Shown here: piece after piece, positions 49,786-58,142 of the stretch
How positions within the stretch are numbered: the stretch's first letter is position 1
Layout of the letters: every line of letters starts with the position of its first letter
Assembly: GCA_964512675.1 (NCBI GenBank)
Contig: CAZEJR010000012.1
Span: 1 to 64,000, forward strand
Reading direction: 5' to 3'
DNA length: 64,000 bases
Source of the DNA: A07HB70 sp964512675
Lineage (GTDB): Archaea > Halobacteriota > Halobacteria > Halobacteriales > Haloferacaceae
Position numbers and translations under genes: made by a program
Notes under the pieces: generated by a model
Databases searched by the model: none
The model's input: only the letters and a program-made list of their open reading frames with translations
What the model was told of the DNA's origin: nothing

Positions 49786-50403
49786 ATGAGCCAAGCAACG
49801 GAGGCCGAGTACGAACTCGACCCGCTCCCGTACGACTACGACGCCCTCGAACCGCACATCTCCGAACAGGTGGTCCGCTGGCACCACGACACCCACCAGC
49901 AGGGGTACGTAAACGGCTGGAACAGCGCCGAGGAGACGCTCGCAGAGAACCGCGAGAGCAGCGAGTTCGACGACTCCGCAGGCGCGATTCGCTCCGTAAC
50001 CCACAACTCGTCCGGACATATCCTCCACGACCTGTTCTGGCAGAACATGTCGCCGGAGGGCGGCGACCGGCCCGAGGGTGCGCTCGCAGACCGGATCGTC
50101 GAGGACTTCGACTCCTACGAGGCGTGGGAGGGCGAGTTCCGTGCCGCCGCGTCTGACGCGAGCGGCTGGGCGCTCCTGGTCTACGACACGTTCTCGAACC
50201 AGCTCCGGAACGTGGCGGTCGACAACCACGACGAGGGCGCGTTCTGGGGCGGCCACCCGATCCTCGCCTGCGACGTCTGGGAGCACTCGTACTACTACGA
50301 CTACGGCCCGGCCCGCGGCGACTTCCTCGACGCGTTCTTCGAGGTCGTCGACTGGGACGAGCCACACGCCCGCTTCGAGCAGGCAGCCGGGCTGTTCGAG
50401 TAG
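49786..50403 (+). CDS. sod: superoxide dismutase (Fe/Mn)
   Basis: A 205-residue Fe/Mn-type enzyme that dismutes superoxide. Metal ligands are visible: His in VVRWHHDTHQQGYVNGWNSA (about residues 29-48), His in SSGHILHDLFWQNMSPEG (about 75-92), and Asp plus His in LACDVWEHSYYYDYGPARGD (about 162-181). PLPYDYDALEPHIS is the family N-terminus. Halophilic SODs use manganese; sequence alone does not settle the metal. Strong SD and distinct promoter suggest efficient expression. The gene stands alone. Confidence 0.96.
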   Translation: MSQATEAEYELDPLPYDYDALEPHISEQVVRWHHDTHQQGYVNGWNSAEETLAENRESSEFDDSAGAIRSVTHNSSGHILHDLFWQNMSPEGGDRPEGALADRIVEDFDSYEAWEGEFRAAASDASGWALLVYDTFSNQLRNVAVDNHDEGAFWGGHPILACDVWEHSYYYDYGPARGDFLDAFFEVVDWDEPHARFEQAAGLFE

Positions 50404-50439
50404 ACGGCGAGTACGAGGGCCCACAGGCCCACACGCGGC

Positions 50440-50927
50440 TTTTTATCGAGGCTCACAGCGGTGCGCCGCGCCGTTCCGGTCGGTTCGCCGCTCCCGTACG
50501 GACACTCGACGTCGGCCGGGTCGCGCTCTTCGCCGGCCCCGGCTCGCTCGCTGGCCCGTTCCGTGCGCCCGTTCTCCTCGCGGAGCGTCTCCGCGCGCTG
50601 TCTCGCGCACGCCCGCCGGACGAGACTGTCGTCGTGCCGCACGCCGCCCTCGCCGGGTCGCTCCCCGCACTGTCGGAGACCGCCGGCGCTGCCCGCGGTG
50701 TCGCGGCGTCGAACCCACTGTTCGGTCTGTCACGTCGTCGGCGTCCCGCTCCTCGCCGGCGTGGACTGCGACCCGACGGGCTACGGACCGGGACCGGGGA
50801 CGTGGGCGCTGCTGTGCGGCCTCGGTGTCGGGTACGCGGCGGTGTTCGCCGTCCCGCTCTCCGTTTCTGGTGCCGGCGTCTCCGGCGTGACGCCAGCGTT
50901 TACGCTACGGCGCCACGACCGGCTGCC
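50440..50927 (+). pseudogene. possible decayed membrane protein gene
   Basis: TTTTTA (50440-50445) is a plausible promoter. Past it, no single frame is convincing, but two segments in different frames look coding: PDETVVVPHAALAGSLPALS, and later LLAGVDCDPTGYGPGPGTWA followed by LLCGLGVGYAAVFAVPLSVS (a membrane segment). A frameshifted small membrane protein would explain this. No family was recognised. Confidence 0.25.
50898..50902 (+). promoter_or_regulatory. box A promoter of the DUF5827-like gene
   Basis: GTTTA lies 26-30 nt upstream of GTG 50928, as in leaderless genes. Confidence 0.5.
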
Positions 50928-51236
50928 GTGCCCAGACCGAAATCGGAGTTCGACCGACGATACCCCTACGAGGTGTACGAACCGGCGGAGCTACTCGAGC
51001 CGGACGCGATGTACCGCGTCGACGAGGTCGCACGCCTGATGCAGGACCTGCCGCCGACGGCGGACCTCGACCCGGAGACCGAGGACCGGCTCATCGCGTG
51101 GACGGTGCCGTGGCTGTTCGCCAACCGCGACGCGCTGTGTATCTCGGACCCGACCGGCGACGAGCCGGGATATTTCGGGCTGCGGACGGGCCCCGACGGG
51201 GCGCCGGACGAGGACGAGGACGGGGACGAGACGTAG
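50928..51236 (+). CDS. DUF5827-like small protein
   Basis: A 102-residue acidic protein. MPRPKSEFDRRYPYEVYEPA begins at GTG 50928; then ELLEPDAMYRVDEVARLMQD, DLDPETEDRLIAWTVPWLFA and SDPTGDEPGYFGLRTGP. The order of the YEPAELL, MYxVxEVARLMQ and DEPGYFGL blocks matches a family I recall as DUF5827 of haloarchaea. Function unknown. It has a Glu/Asp-rich tail and lies 52 bp before thyX on the same strand. Confidence 0.75.
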   Translation: MPRPKSEFDRRYPYEVYEPAELLEPDAMYRVDEVARLMQDLPPTADLDPETEDRLIAWTVPWLFANRDALCISDPTGDEPGYFGLRTGPDGAPDEDEDGDET

Positions 51237-51257
51237 TCCGGCGCGCCGCGGGGGAGG

Positions 51258-51265
51258 ATTTATAC
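51258..51265 (+). promoter_or_regulatory. box A promoter of thyX
   Basis: ATTTATAC lies 24-31 nt before ATG 51289, a near-consensus haloarchaeal box A. Confidence 0.75.
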
Positions 51266-51288
51266 TCGCGCTCGCCCCCGCACGTCGC

Positions 51289-52032
51289 ATGCAGGTCCGA
51301 CTGCTGGAGGCGACAGAGGACCCGGAGGAGGTGATCTGTCGGGCGGCGCGAAACGACTACATGAGCGAGTTCAACCCCGAGCTGAGCTTCGAGGAGACGA
51401 TGTCGGGGATCGAGGGCGACGGGGTAGCGGAGAAACAGCGCACGCTGATCGGCCACCTGCTCGACCACGGCCACTTCGGCCCGTTCGAACACCCGCAGGC
51501 CACCTTCGCCGTCGAGGGGATGAGCCGGTCGTGTATGGCGCAGATCACCCGACACCGGCACGTCAGCTTCGACGTCCAGTCGATGCGGTACGTGAGCTTC
51601 GACGACGTCGACCCCGCGGAGGTCGAGGCGGGCGCGCTCGTCGTCACGCCCCCCTCTGTCACCGACCCGGACTGGGTCGGACGCAACCAGTCGACGGGCC
51701 CCGTCGACGAGGCGACCCGGGAGGAGCGCGAACGGGTGTTCCGGCGCTCGGTTCGGCAGTCAGTCGAGGACTACCAGGAGCTCTTAGACCTCGGAATGGC
51801 GCCGGAGGACGCGCGGTTCGTCCTCCCGATCGGTACCGGCGTGAACGTCGTGATGAGCATGAACGTCCGGATGCTGATGCACGTCGCGGACATGCGCGCG
51901 GCGGCAGACAGCCAGTGGGAGATCCGCGGCATGACCGAGGAGATGCTCGACCTCGCGGCGGAGTGGTGTCCGATCACCTTCGACCACTACGAGCGCGAGC
52001 TGAAGACCCGGAAGAACCGGCTCGCGCCCTGA
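51289..52032 (+). CDS. thyX: FAD-dependent thymidylate synthase
   Basis: A 247-residue ThyX that makes dTMP from dUMP with methylene-THF, FAD and NADPH. The ThyX motif is RHRHVSFDVQSMRY at residues 88-101, with Asp where many enzymes have Asn. GHLLDHGHFGPFEHPQATFA (about 55-74) and PEDARFVLPIGTGVNVVMSM with the nearby VRMLMHVADMRAAADSQWEI complete the FAD and dUMP sites. Start ATG 51289 fits the box A. It consumes the C1-folate made by GlyA and precedes pyrBI, so pyrimidine genes are grouped here. Confidence 0.96.
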   Translation: MQVRLLEATEDPEEVICRAARNDYMSEFNPELSFEETMSGIEGDGVAEKQRTLIGHLLDHGHFGPFEHPQATFAVEGMSRSCMAQITRHRHVSFDVQSMRYVSFDDVDPAEVEAGALVVTPPSVTDPDWVGRNQSTGPVDEATREERERVFRRSVRQSVEDYQELLDLGMAPEDARFVLPIGTGVNVVMSMNVRMLMHVADMRAAADSQWEIRGMTEEMLDLAAEWCPITFDHYERELKTRKNRLAP

Positions 52033-52086
52033 CGCCGGTCGGGGCGGGTGGGCAGATTGAAGGGCGGGCCAGCCGGCTATCCGGCG

Positions 52087-52989
52087 ATGCGTCAGGACGA
52101 CCTCGTCTCCGCGACGGGCCTCGCCCGTGCAGACGTGGAGACGGTCTTGGACCGCGCCGCGGAGATCGCGGCGGACCCGGCGGCGTGGCACGAACGCCAC
52201 GTCGGGACCCTGCTTGCGCTGTGTTTCTTCGAGCCGAGCACCCGGACGCGCATGAGCTTCGACGCCGCGATGAAGCGTCTCGGCGGCGACACCGTCGACA
52301 TGGGGCCGGTGGAGTCGTCGTCGGTAGAGAAAGGCGAGAGCCTCGCGGACACGGTGCGGGTGATCGAGGGCTACGCAGACGCCCTCGTCCTCCGGCACCC
52401 GAAGGAGGGCGCGGCGCGGCTGGCCGCCGGGTACGTCGACGTGCCGCTGATCAACGCCGGCGACGGCGCCGGCCAGCACCCGACCCAGACGCTCCTCGAC
52501 CTGTACACGATGCGGGAGGCGACCGGTCTCGACGGCGTCACCGTCGGGATCCTCGGCGACCTGAAGTACGGTCGGACGGTACACTCGCTCGCGGAGGCGC
52601 TGACGGAGTTCGACGCCGAGATGCACTTCGTCAGCCCGGAGAGCCTACGCCTGCCGGAGTCGGTGCGGTACGACGTCGAGTCGGCGGGCGGCGCGGTGCG
52701 CGAACACGAGTCGCTCGACGCCGTTCTCACCGACCTCGACGTCCTCTACGTCACGCGCATCCAGCGCGAGCGGTTCCCCGACGAGGACGAGTACCGCGCG
52801 GTCGCGGGCGAGTTCCGCGTCGACGAGACGACGCTCGCGGAGGCGCGCGACGACCTGACGGTGATGCACCCGCTCCCGCGTGTCGACGAGATAGACGCCG
52901 CGGTCGACGCCACCGACCACGCCCGCTACTTCCGGCAGGCCCACAACGGCGTGCCCGTGCGGATGGCCCTCCTGGACCTCCTGCTATGA
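52087..52989 (+). CDS. pyrB: aspartate carbamoyltransferase catalytic subunit
   Basis: A 300-residue ATCase catalytic chain. Carbamoyl-phosphate site CFFEPSTRTRMSFDAAMKRL (about residues 42-61), SVEKGESLADTVRVIEGYAD (about 80-99), NAGDGAGQHPTQTLLDLYTM (about 124-143), GILGDLKYGRTVHSLAEAL and the aspartate loop VTRIQRERFPDEDEY. Complete. Starts at ATG 52087. It overlaps pyrI by four bases (ATGA), so catalytic and regulatory chains are translationally coupled in the usual archaeal order. Confidence 0.96.
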   Translation: MRQDDLVSATGLARADVETVLDRAAEIAADPAAWHERHVGTLLALCFFEPSTRTRMSFDAAMKRLGGDTVDMGPVESSSVEKGESLADTVRVIEGYADALVLRHPKEGAARLAAGYVDVPLINAGDGAGQHPTQTLLDLYTMREATGLDGVTVGILGDLKYGRTVHSLAEALTEFDAEMHFVSPESLRLPESVRYDVESAGGAVREHESLDAVLTDLDVLYVTRIQRERFPDEDEYRAVAGEFRVDETTLAEARDDLTVMHPLPRVDEIDAAVDATDHARYFRQAHNGVPVRMALLDLLL

Positions 52990-53450
52990 CCGACGACGAC
53001 CCGCAGTTGCGCGTCAGCAAGATCCGGAACGGCACCGTCATCGACCACGTGGCCGCCGGGCAGGCGCTGAACGTCCTCGCGATCCTCGGCATCGACGGGT
53101 CCGGCGGCGAGTCGGTGTCGGTCGGCATGAACGTCCCCTCCGGTCGGATCGAGCGCAAGGACGTCGTGAAGGTGGAGGGACGGGAGCTGTCGCCCGCCGA
53201 GGTGGACGTCCTCTCGCTGATCGCGTCCGAGGCGACGATCAACATCATTCGCGACTACGAGGTGGTCCGAAAGACCCGTGTCCAGCGCCCGTCGGCCGTC
53301 TCGGACGTGCTGGAGTGTCCGAACCACTCCTGTATCACGAACGCGGGCGAGCCCGTCGAGTCGGAGTTCGACGTCCTCGACGAGGGCGTGCGCTGTCGCT
53401 ACTGCGAGACGATCCTGCGCGACGGCATCGCGGCGCAGATCCGGACCTGA
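52986..53450 (+). CDS. pyrI: aspartate carbamoyltransferase regulatory subunit
   Basis: A 154-residue regulatory chain. The allosteric domain contains LRVSKIRNGTVIDHVAAGQA and GMNVPSGRIERKDVVKVEGR; the zinc domain has CPNHSCITNAGEPVESEFDV followed by CRYCETILR, giving four cysteines in the C-x4-C and C-x2-C arrangement. It binds nucleotides and assembles PyrB trimers. Translationally coupled to pyrB by ATGA overlap. Confidence 0.96.
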   Translation: MTDDDPQLRVSKIRNGTVIDHVAAGQALNVLAILGIDGSGGESVSVGMNVPSGRIERKDVVKVEGRELSPAEVDVLSLIASEATINIIRDYEVVRKTRVQRPSAVSDVLECPNHSCITNAGEPVESEFDVLDEGVRCRYCETILRDGIAAQIRT

Positions 53451-53490
53451 CCCCGTAACCGATTAGTACCAGTTCGCTGTATCCGGTGTT

Positions 53491-53595
53491 ATGTCCGGCA
53501 AAGCGAAGCTCGTGATCCTGCTCGTCCTCGTGGCCCTCGTCTACGTCGTCGTCGCCGGCGGCGGCGAACCGGTCGAGGTCGAGGTCGAGGAGTAA
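53491..53595 (+). CDS. 34-residue single-span membrane microprotein
   Basis: ATG 53491 opens MSGKAKLVILLVLVALVYVV, followed by VAGGGEPVEVEVEE and a TAA stop: a short basic head, one membrane segment of about 16 residues and an acidic tail. GATTAG at about 53461 is a weak box A at the right distance. Third bases are G/C-rich, like real genes. Too small for family assignment, but similar one-span peptides occur in haloarchaea. Confidence 0.55.
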   Translation: MSGKAKLVILLVLVALVYVVVAGGGEPVEVEVEE

Positions 53596-53632
53596 GCGGC
53601 AGCGTTAGGGGCGCGCGGCTGCTCTGTCGACC

Positions 53633-54478
53633 GTGTACGGCGTCGTCACCCGCCACGAGTCGGAGGTGGACTGGCCGGCGTTCGACCTCGGCCACTACGA
53701 GGTCAAAGACGTCTCCGGGACCGCCTCGGAGCCGACCGCAGGCGCGATCAACACGCTCTCTGCGTTCGCCGACAACGCCGCGGCACACGAGGACCCCGAC
53801 CTCGTGCCGCTGAGCGCAGACGGCGAGCGCGCCACCGCGGAGCGGCGCTACTTCGACTGGTCGTTCGTCTGCCCCTCACACGAACCGTACCGCGAGGGGC
53901 TGCTCGCGATGGTCGACGACTGTGTCGCGGCGGCGCCGGACCTCCGGCTCGACGACGTCGGCTTTCCACGCCCCGAGTACTGCCACTGCGACCGCTGTGA
54001 CGCCGCCTTCGCCGCGAGCGACCACGTCGACCGGAGCGACTGGCGCGCCGGTGTCGTGACCCGGTTCGTTCGCGACGTCCGGGAGCGCGTCCCGGGCGAC
54101 CTCTCGCTCGCGGTCCACCCAGATCCCCACCCCGGCCACCTGCGCGAGCGGGCGGGGGTCGACCTCGACGCGCTGGCACCGCTGCTCGACCGTGTCGTCG
54201 TCCCGCTGTACGACACCGCGTACGGCACGACGTACTGGCTGGAGTCGCTGGCGAAGGGGTTCGAGAGTCGGGTTGCAGACCACGACCTCAGGCTGGCGGT
54301 CGAACTGTACGCGGTCGACGTCGACCTCGACGCCCTCGTCCACGCGACGGAGGTGGCCGAGGCCTACGCAGACGACGTGTTCTTCGGCTACGACGCGTCG
54401 AACGCGACCGCCGCGCTCCGCCGGATGCGCGCCGACGACGAGTCCGGCGTCACCCACCGGCCCGACGGCGACACGTGA
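53633..54478 (+). CDS. hypothetical glycoside-hydrolase-like TIM-barrel protein
   Basis: A 281-residue soluble protein. FVCPSHEPYREGLLAMVDDC (near residue 78), then APDLRLDDVGFPRPEYCHCD and RCDAAFAASDHVDRSDWRAG resemble bacterial glycosidase-like (GHL) proteins that have a CPxxxxYR segment, a D-D-x-GF strand and a CxCxxC cluster. LAVHPDPHPGHLRERAGVDL, LAPLLDRVVVPLYDTAYGTT and VFFGYDASNATAALRRMRAD look like successive barrel strands. No signal peptide, so it acts in the cytoplasm. Start GTG 53633. Its substrate is unknown. It overlaps the next gene by 4 bp. Confidence 0.65.
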   Translation: MYGVVTRHESEVDWPAFDLGHYEVKDVSGTASEPTAGAINTLSAFADNAAAHEDPDLVPLSADGERATAERRYFDWSFVCPSHEPYREGLLAMVDDCVAAAPDLRLDDVGFPRPEYCHCDRCDAAFAASDHVDRSDWRAGVVTRFVRDVRERVPGDLSLAVHPDPHPGHLRERAGVDLDALAPLLDRVVVPLYDTAYGTTYWLESLAKGFESRVADHDLRLAVELYAVDVDLDALVHATEVAEAYADDVFFGYDASNATAALRRMRADDESGVTHRPDGDT

Positions 54479-54816
54479 CTGTCCGCGACCGTCCCGTCCG
54501 ACACCCGGACGACCGCGAGCCGACCGACCACGAGGGGCCGTGGCTGGCGATCCTCGGGGTCGCCGCCGTCGGGTGGACGGTGCTGTTCGCCGTCGACCGC
54601 ATCCTGACCGACGGAACGCTGCTCTGGGCGACCGTGCGGTCGCTCCGGACGCTCGTGCTCGCGCCCGTCGCCGCCGCGGCGCTCTACCAGGACACCCGCG
54701 CGCTCGACGGGCGGGACGTCGACGTCGGCCGGCTCCGGTTCGGCTACGCGCTCGCGGCGCTGCTCGTCCCGCCGACGGCAGTCGGCTACCTGCTCCACCG
54801 GCACGTCCGGACGTAG
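54475..54816 (+). CDS. small three-span membrane protein
   Basis: A 113-residue protein. A hydrophilic head with RHPDDREPTDHEG precedes PWLAILGVAAVGWTVLFAV, TLVLAPVAAAALYQDTRALD and LRFGYALAALLVPPTAVGYL. It starts at GTG 54475 inside the previous stop (GTGA), so it is coupled to the TIM-barrel gene. It ends basic (LHRHVRT). No family was recognised. Confidence 0.7.
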   Translation: MTVRDRPVRHPDDREPTDHEGPWLAILGVAAVGWTVLFAVDRILTDGTLLWATVRSLRTLVLAPVAAAALYQDTRALDGRDVDVGRLRFGYALAALLVPPTAVGYLLHRHVRT

Positions 54817-54832
54817 GACGCGTCTGACCGGG

Positions 54833-55843
54833 TCAGTCGGTGTCGCCGTCGAACGCCGCGCCCGCCAGCCCCGGCCCCTCCGGGACGCGAGCCGAGCCGT
54901 CGACGACCGGCGCGGGGTCGGGGTAGAGGTCCTCGGCCAGCAGACCGGCGGTCGCCAGTCCACAGGCCGGAACGTCCGGGATCGCGGCGGCGGCGTGGAC
55001 CGCCGCTGTCCGGGCGACGACGGCGTCTATCGTGGTCGTCACGACGACGTCGGCCCCCGCCTCGCGGGCCCGCCGTGCCGCGGCGACTGCGCGGTCCGGG
55101 CCGCCGAGCGCCATCGGCTTCAGTACGAGGACGTCCGCGGCGTCCGCCGCGAGCGCCCGGTCGACCCCGTGCTCGGCCACCGACTCGTCGAGCGCGACCG
55201 GGACGCCGACGTCCTCGCGCAGGCGGCGGTGGCCGTCGAGCGCCGTCGCGGCGAGTGGCTGTTCGACGTACGCGAGGTCCAGCGGCGCGAACGCGTCGAG
55301 CGCCGCGCGGGCGTCGGCCTCGTCCCACGCGCCGTTCGCGTCCGCCCGGAGCGTCGCGTCCGGCACGGCGTCGCGGACCGCGCGCAGCCGCTCGGTGTCC
55401 GCCGCGACGGACCGCGCGCCCACCTTCACCTTCAGGCAGTCGAGGCCCTCGGCAGTCGCCTCGCGGGCGCGTGCCGCCGTCTCCTCCGGCGGCGCGTCGC
55501 CGACGGTGGCGTTCACCGGCACGCGGTCGGCGGGCACGCCGTCGGCGAGTCGGGCGGCGAGCGGCTCGTCGTCTCCACGTGCGGCGGCGTCGAGCCGTGC
55601 CGTCGCCAGCCCGTGTCGCGCCGCCGGCGGCAGGTCGGCGAGCGGCGTCGCCGCGGTCGCGTCGTCCAGCGCCGCGAGCGCCTCGTCGAGCGGCTCGGTC
55701 CACCCGGGCAGCGGCGTCGTCTCGCCGACACCCGGCTCGCCGTCGACACGGACCCGGACCAGCGCGCCCTCGCGGGCCTCGATGCGCCCGCGCGCCGTGT
55801 CGAGTGGCTGCCCGAGGGCGAGCGAGAACCGCGTGACCCTCAC
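54833..55843 (-). CDS. menC: o-succinylbenzoate synthase
   Basis: A 336-residue enolase-superfamily dehydratase of menaquinone synthesis (SHCHC to OSB). DCLKVKVGARSVAADTERLR carries the catalytic KxK (about residues 146-148), followed by RADANGAWDEADARAALDAF (Asp), LAYVEQPLAATALDGHRRL (Glu), VPVALDESVAEHGVDRALA (Asp/Glu) and DVLVLKPMALGGPDRAVAAA (second Lys). Starts at GTG 55843, overlapping menA's stop by four bases. It is the last men gene of the operon in this window. Confidence 0.93.
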   Translation of the reverse strand: MRVTRFSLALGQPLDTARGRIEAREGALVRVRVDGEPGVGETTPLPGWTEPLDEALAALDDATAATPLADLPPAARHGLATARLDAAARGDDEPLAARLADGVPADRVPVNATVGDAPPEETAARAREATAEGLDCLKVKVGARSVAADTERLRAVRDAVPDATLRADANGAWDEADARAALDAFAPLDLAYVEQPLAATALDGHRRLREDVGVPVALDESVAEHGVDRALAADAADVLVLKPMALGGPDRAVAAARRAREAGADVVVTTTIDAVVARTAAVHAAAAIPDVPACGLATAGLLAEDLYPDPAPVVDGSARVPEGPGLAGAAFDGDTD

Positions 55844-56769
55844 AGCGCCAGCCCCGCGGCGAACAGCAGGGCGTGGAGCGCGAGCAGCTGGCCCGCCCGC
55901 TCCAGGGCCGGATTGAGCGCGGCGCCGCTCGTCTCGGTCAGCACGGGGCGGGCGACGAGCGCCGCGACCGGGAGCGAGAGCAAGGGAAGCAGCGCCGGGA
56001 GTCCGTGGCCCGCTACAGCGAGGACGACGGGCACGAGATACGAGAGCGCGAGCAGACCGACGTACTCGACGCGGGCGGCACGGAGGCCGAACCGGACCGC
56101 GAGCGTCTGTTTGCCAGTTCGGGCGTCCTCGTCCATGTCGCGGACGTTGTTCACGACGAGGACGTTCGTCGCGAGCGCGCCGGGCGCGGCGCCGGCGACG
56201 ACGGCGCCGAGCGGGAGCGTCCCCGGCGGCGGGAGAAGGTGGAGGCCGGCGACGAGACTCGCGGCCTGGACGTAGAACGTCCCGGCGACGGCGACGAGAC
56301 CGAAGAAGACGAAGACGAACGGGTCGCCGAGACCGTTGTAGCCGAGCGGGTACGGCCCGCCGGTGTAGGCGACGCCCGAGGCCACAGAGACCAGGCCGAC
56401 GAGGAGGACCGGCAGACCGCCGACCCAGACGAGGTACGTCCCGACGGCGACGGCAGCGCCGAAGGTGAGCCACGTCGCGCGCCGGACCGTCGCGGGGTCG
56501 ATGAGTCCCGACGCGGTGACGCGGGTGAACCCCTCGCGGTCCTCTGTGTCGGCGCCGCGGACGCCGTCGTAGTAGTCGTTCGCGAGGTTCGTCCCGACCT
56601 GGATCAGCGCCGCGCCGACGAGCGCCGCAAGCGCCGGGAGCGGGGCGAAGACACCCGCGGCGAGCGCCAGCCCGGCCCCGACCGCGACGGGCGCGACCGC
56701 CGCCGGGAGCGTCTGCGGGCGCGCGGCCATCAGCCACGCGCGGCGCCGAGAGACCTCTTCCGCAGTCAT
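55840..56769 (-). CDS. menA: 1,4-dihydroxy-2-naphthoate polyprenyltransferase
   Basis: A 309-residue UbiA-family prenyltransferase. The first Asp-rich motif is GTNLANDYYDGVRGADTEDR (about residues 64-83), the second is NVLVVNNVRDMDEDARTGKQ (about 192-211). Eight to nine membrane segments. It attaches the isoprenoid tail to DHNA at the membrane, giving demethylmenaquinone. ATG 56769 is chosen; an upstream start at 56796 is less likely. menB lies 49 bp upstream, menC overlaps downstream. Confidence 0.95.
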   Translation of the reverse strand: MTAEEVSRRRAWLMAARPQTLPAAVAPVAVGAGLALAAGVFAPLPALAALVGAALIQVGTNLANDYYDGVRGADTEDREGFTRVTASGLIDPATVRRATWLTFGAAVAVGTYLVWVGGLPVLLVGLVSVASGVAYTGGPYPLGYNGLGDPFVFVFFGLVAVAGTFYVQAASLVAGLHLLPPPGTLPLGAVVAGAAPGALATNVLVVNNVRDMDEDARTGKQTLAVRFGLRAARVEYVGLLALSYLVPVVLAVAGHGLPALLPLLSLPVAALVARPVLTETSGAALNPALERAGQLLALHALLFAAGLAL

Positions 56770-56818
56770 CACCGGCAGGTTGGACGCCGACCGCAAAGCG
56801 CCTGCGGTCGCCGCGGCG

Positions 56819-57733
56819 TCAGTAGTGCCACGGGACGTCCGAGAAGTCCGGGTCCCGCCCCTCGAGAAACGCGTCCCGGCCCTCTCGTGCCTCCGCCGTC
56901 ATGTACGCGAGCCGCGTCGCCTCGCCCGCGAACACCTGTTGACCGACCAGTCCGTCGTCCGCGAGGTTGAACGCGTACTTGAGCATCCGCATCGCCGTCG
57001 GCGACTTCGAGGCCATCCGGTCGGCGAGCTCGAGCGCGCGGTCCTCCAGGTCGTCGTGTGACACCGCCTCGTTCGCCATCCCCATGTCGACGGCCTCCGC
57101 GGCGTCGTAGCTCTTGCCACAGAAAAAGAGCTCGCGGGCGCGCTTCTGTCCGACCTGTCGCGCGAGGTACGCCGACCCGAACCCGCCGTCGAAGCTCGCG
57201 ACGTCGGGGTCGGTCTGGAGGAACGTCGCGTGGTCCGCGCTCGCGAGCGTCAGGTCACAGACGACGTGGAGCGAGTGGCCGCCGCCGACGGCCCAGCCCG
57301 GCACGACGGCCACGACGGGCTTCGGCATGAACCGGATGAGCCGCTGGACCTCGAGGACGTGGAGGCGGCCGGCGCGGGCCTCGCGCACGAGGTCGTCGTC
57401 GGCGTCGGCTGCCTCGTCGTCGTCGCGGTACTCGTAGCCCGACTCTCCCCGAACGGACTGGTCGCCGCCGGCGGAGAACGCCCGGCCGCCGTCTTCGGCG
57501 GGACCGTTCCCGGTCAGGAGGACACAGCCGACGTCTGCCTGCTTGCGGGCGTGGTCGAGCGCCGCCGCGAGCTCGTCGACGGTTCCGGGCCGGAAGGCGT
57601 TTCGTCGCTCCGGCCGGTCGAACGCGATCCGGACCGCGTCGACGTCCGTCCCGCGGTGGTAGGTCACGTCGTCGAACTCGGCTGTCACCTCGGTCCAGCG
57701 GTCGGGGTCGAACGTCTCCGAGACGGCGTCCAT
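56819..57733 (-). CDS. menB: 1,4-dihydroxy-2-naphthoyl-CoA synthase
   Basis: A 304-residue crotonase-family enzyme closing the second ring of the naphthoquinone. Family features: MPKPVVAVVPGWAVGGGHSL (about residues 140-159, with the oxyanion Gly residues), then ATFLQTDPDVASFDGGFGSA and YLARQVGQKRARELFFCGKS, all strongly conserved in MenB. The N-terminus has FDDVTYHRGTDVDAVRIAFD. Start ATG 57733. The frame stays open upstream towards menD, see the next entry. Confidence 0.95.
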   Translation of the reverse strand: MDAVSETFDPDRWTEVTAEFDDVTYHRGTDVDAVRIAFDRPERRNAFRPGTVDELAAALDHARKQADVGCVLLTGNGPAEDGGRAFSAGGDQSVRGESGYEYRDDDEAADADDDLVREARAGRLHVLEVQRLIRFMPKPVVAVVPGWAVGGGHSLHVVCDLTLASADHATFLQTDPDVASFDGGFGSAYLARQVGQKRARELFFCGKSYDAAEAVDMGMANEAVSHDDLEDRALELADRMASKSPTAMRMLKYAFNLADDGLVGQQVFAGEATRLAYMTAEAREGRDAFLEGRDPDFSDVPWHY

Positions 57734-58139
57734 GTACGCCCCCGGCGCGGGGGCGTCAAGAAAGTGCGCTCCGGGCGGGATGACCGACGACGAGCCGTCG
57801 ACCAGCCGGCCTCCGACCACGCGGAGGTCCTCGCGCGCGGCGAGTGCCCACCGCGCCAGCCGGGCGAGCGGGCCGTCGGCGCAGACAGCAGCGGTCGCCG
57901 GACGACGACCACCCCGGCCGGCGACGGCGGCGCGCAGGGGTCCCGTCCGGGCGACGAGAACCCCCGAGCCGACCCGCTCGAGCGTCCAGCCGGCCACGTA
58001 GACGAGAACGGCGGTCAGCGTCCCGAGGAGCAGTTCTGCGGCGATCGAGACGGCGTACCAGAGGACGAGGAGCGCGACGGCCGTCGGCGTGCGCCACGTC
58101 CGATCCGTGGGGAGAGCCGACGACGCGGCGTGTGCGCCC
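57734..58139 (-). other. open segment between menD and menB, possible membrane protein without a start codon
   Basis: The frame of menB stays open through this 400-base gap and encodes TAVALLVLWYAVSIAAELLL, then TAVLVYVAGWTLERVGSGVL, two good membrane segments, and further on HFLDAPAPGAY before the menB ATG. No ATG, GTG or TTG precedes the first segment; the first start is GTG 57997 after it. It may be a real gene with an unusual start, a decayed gene, or chance in GC-rich DNA. Confidence 0.3.
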
Positions 58140-58142
58140 GGC

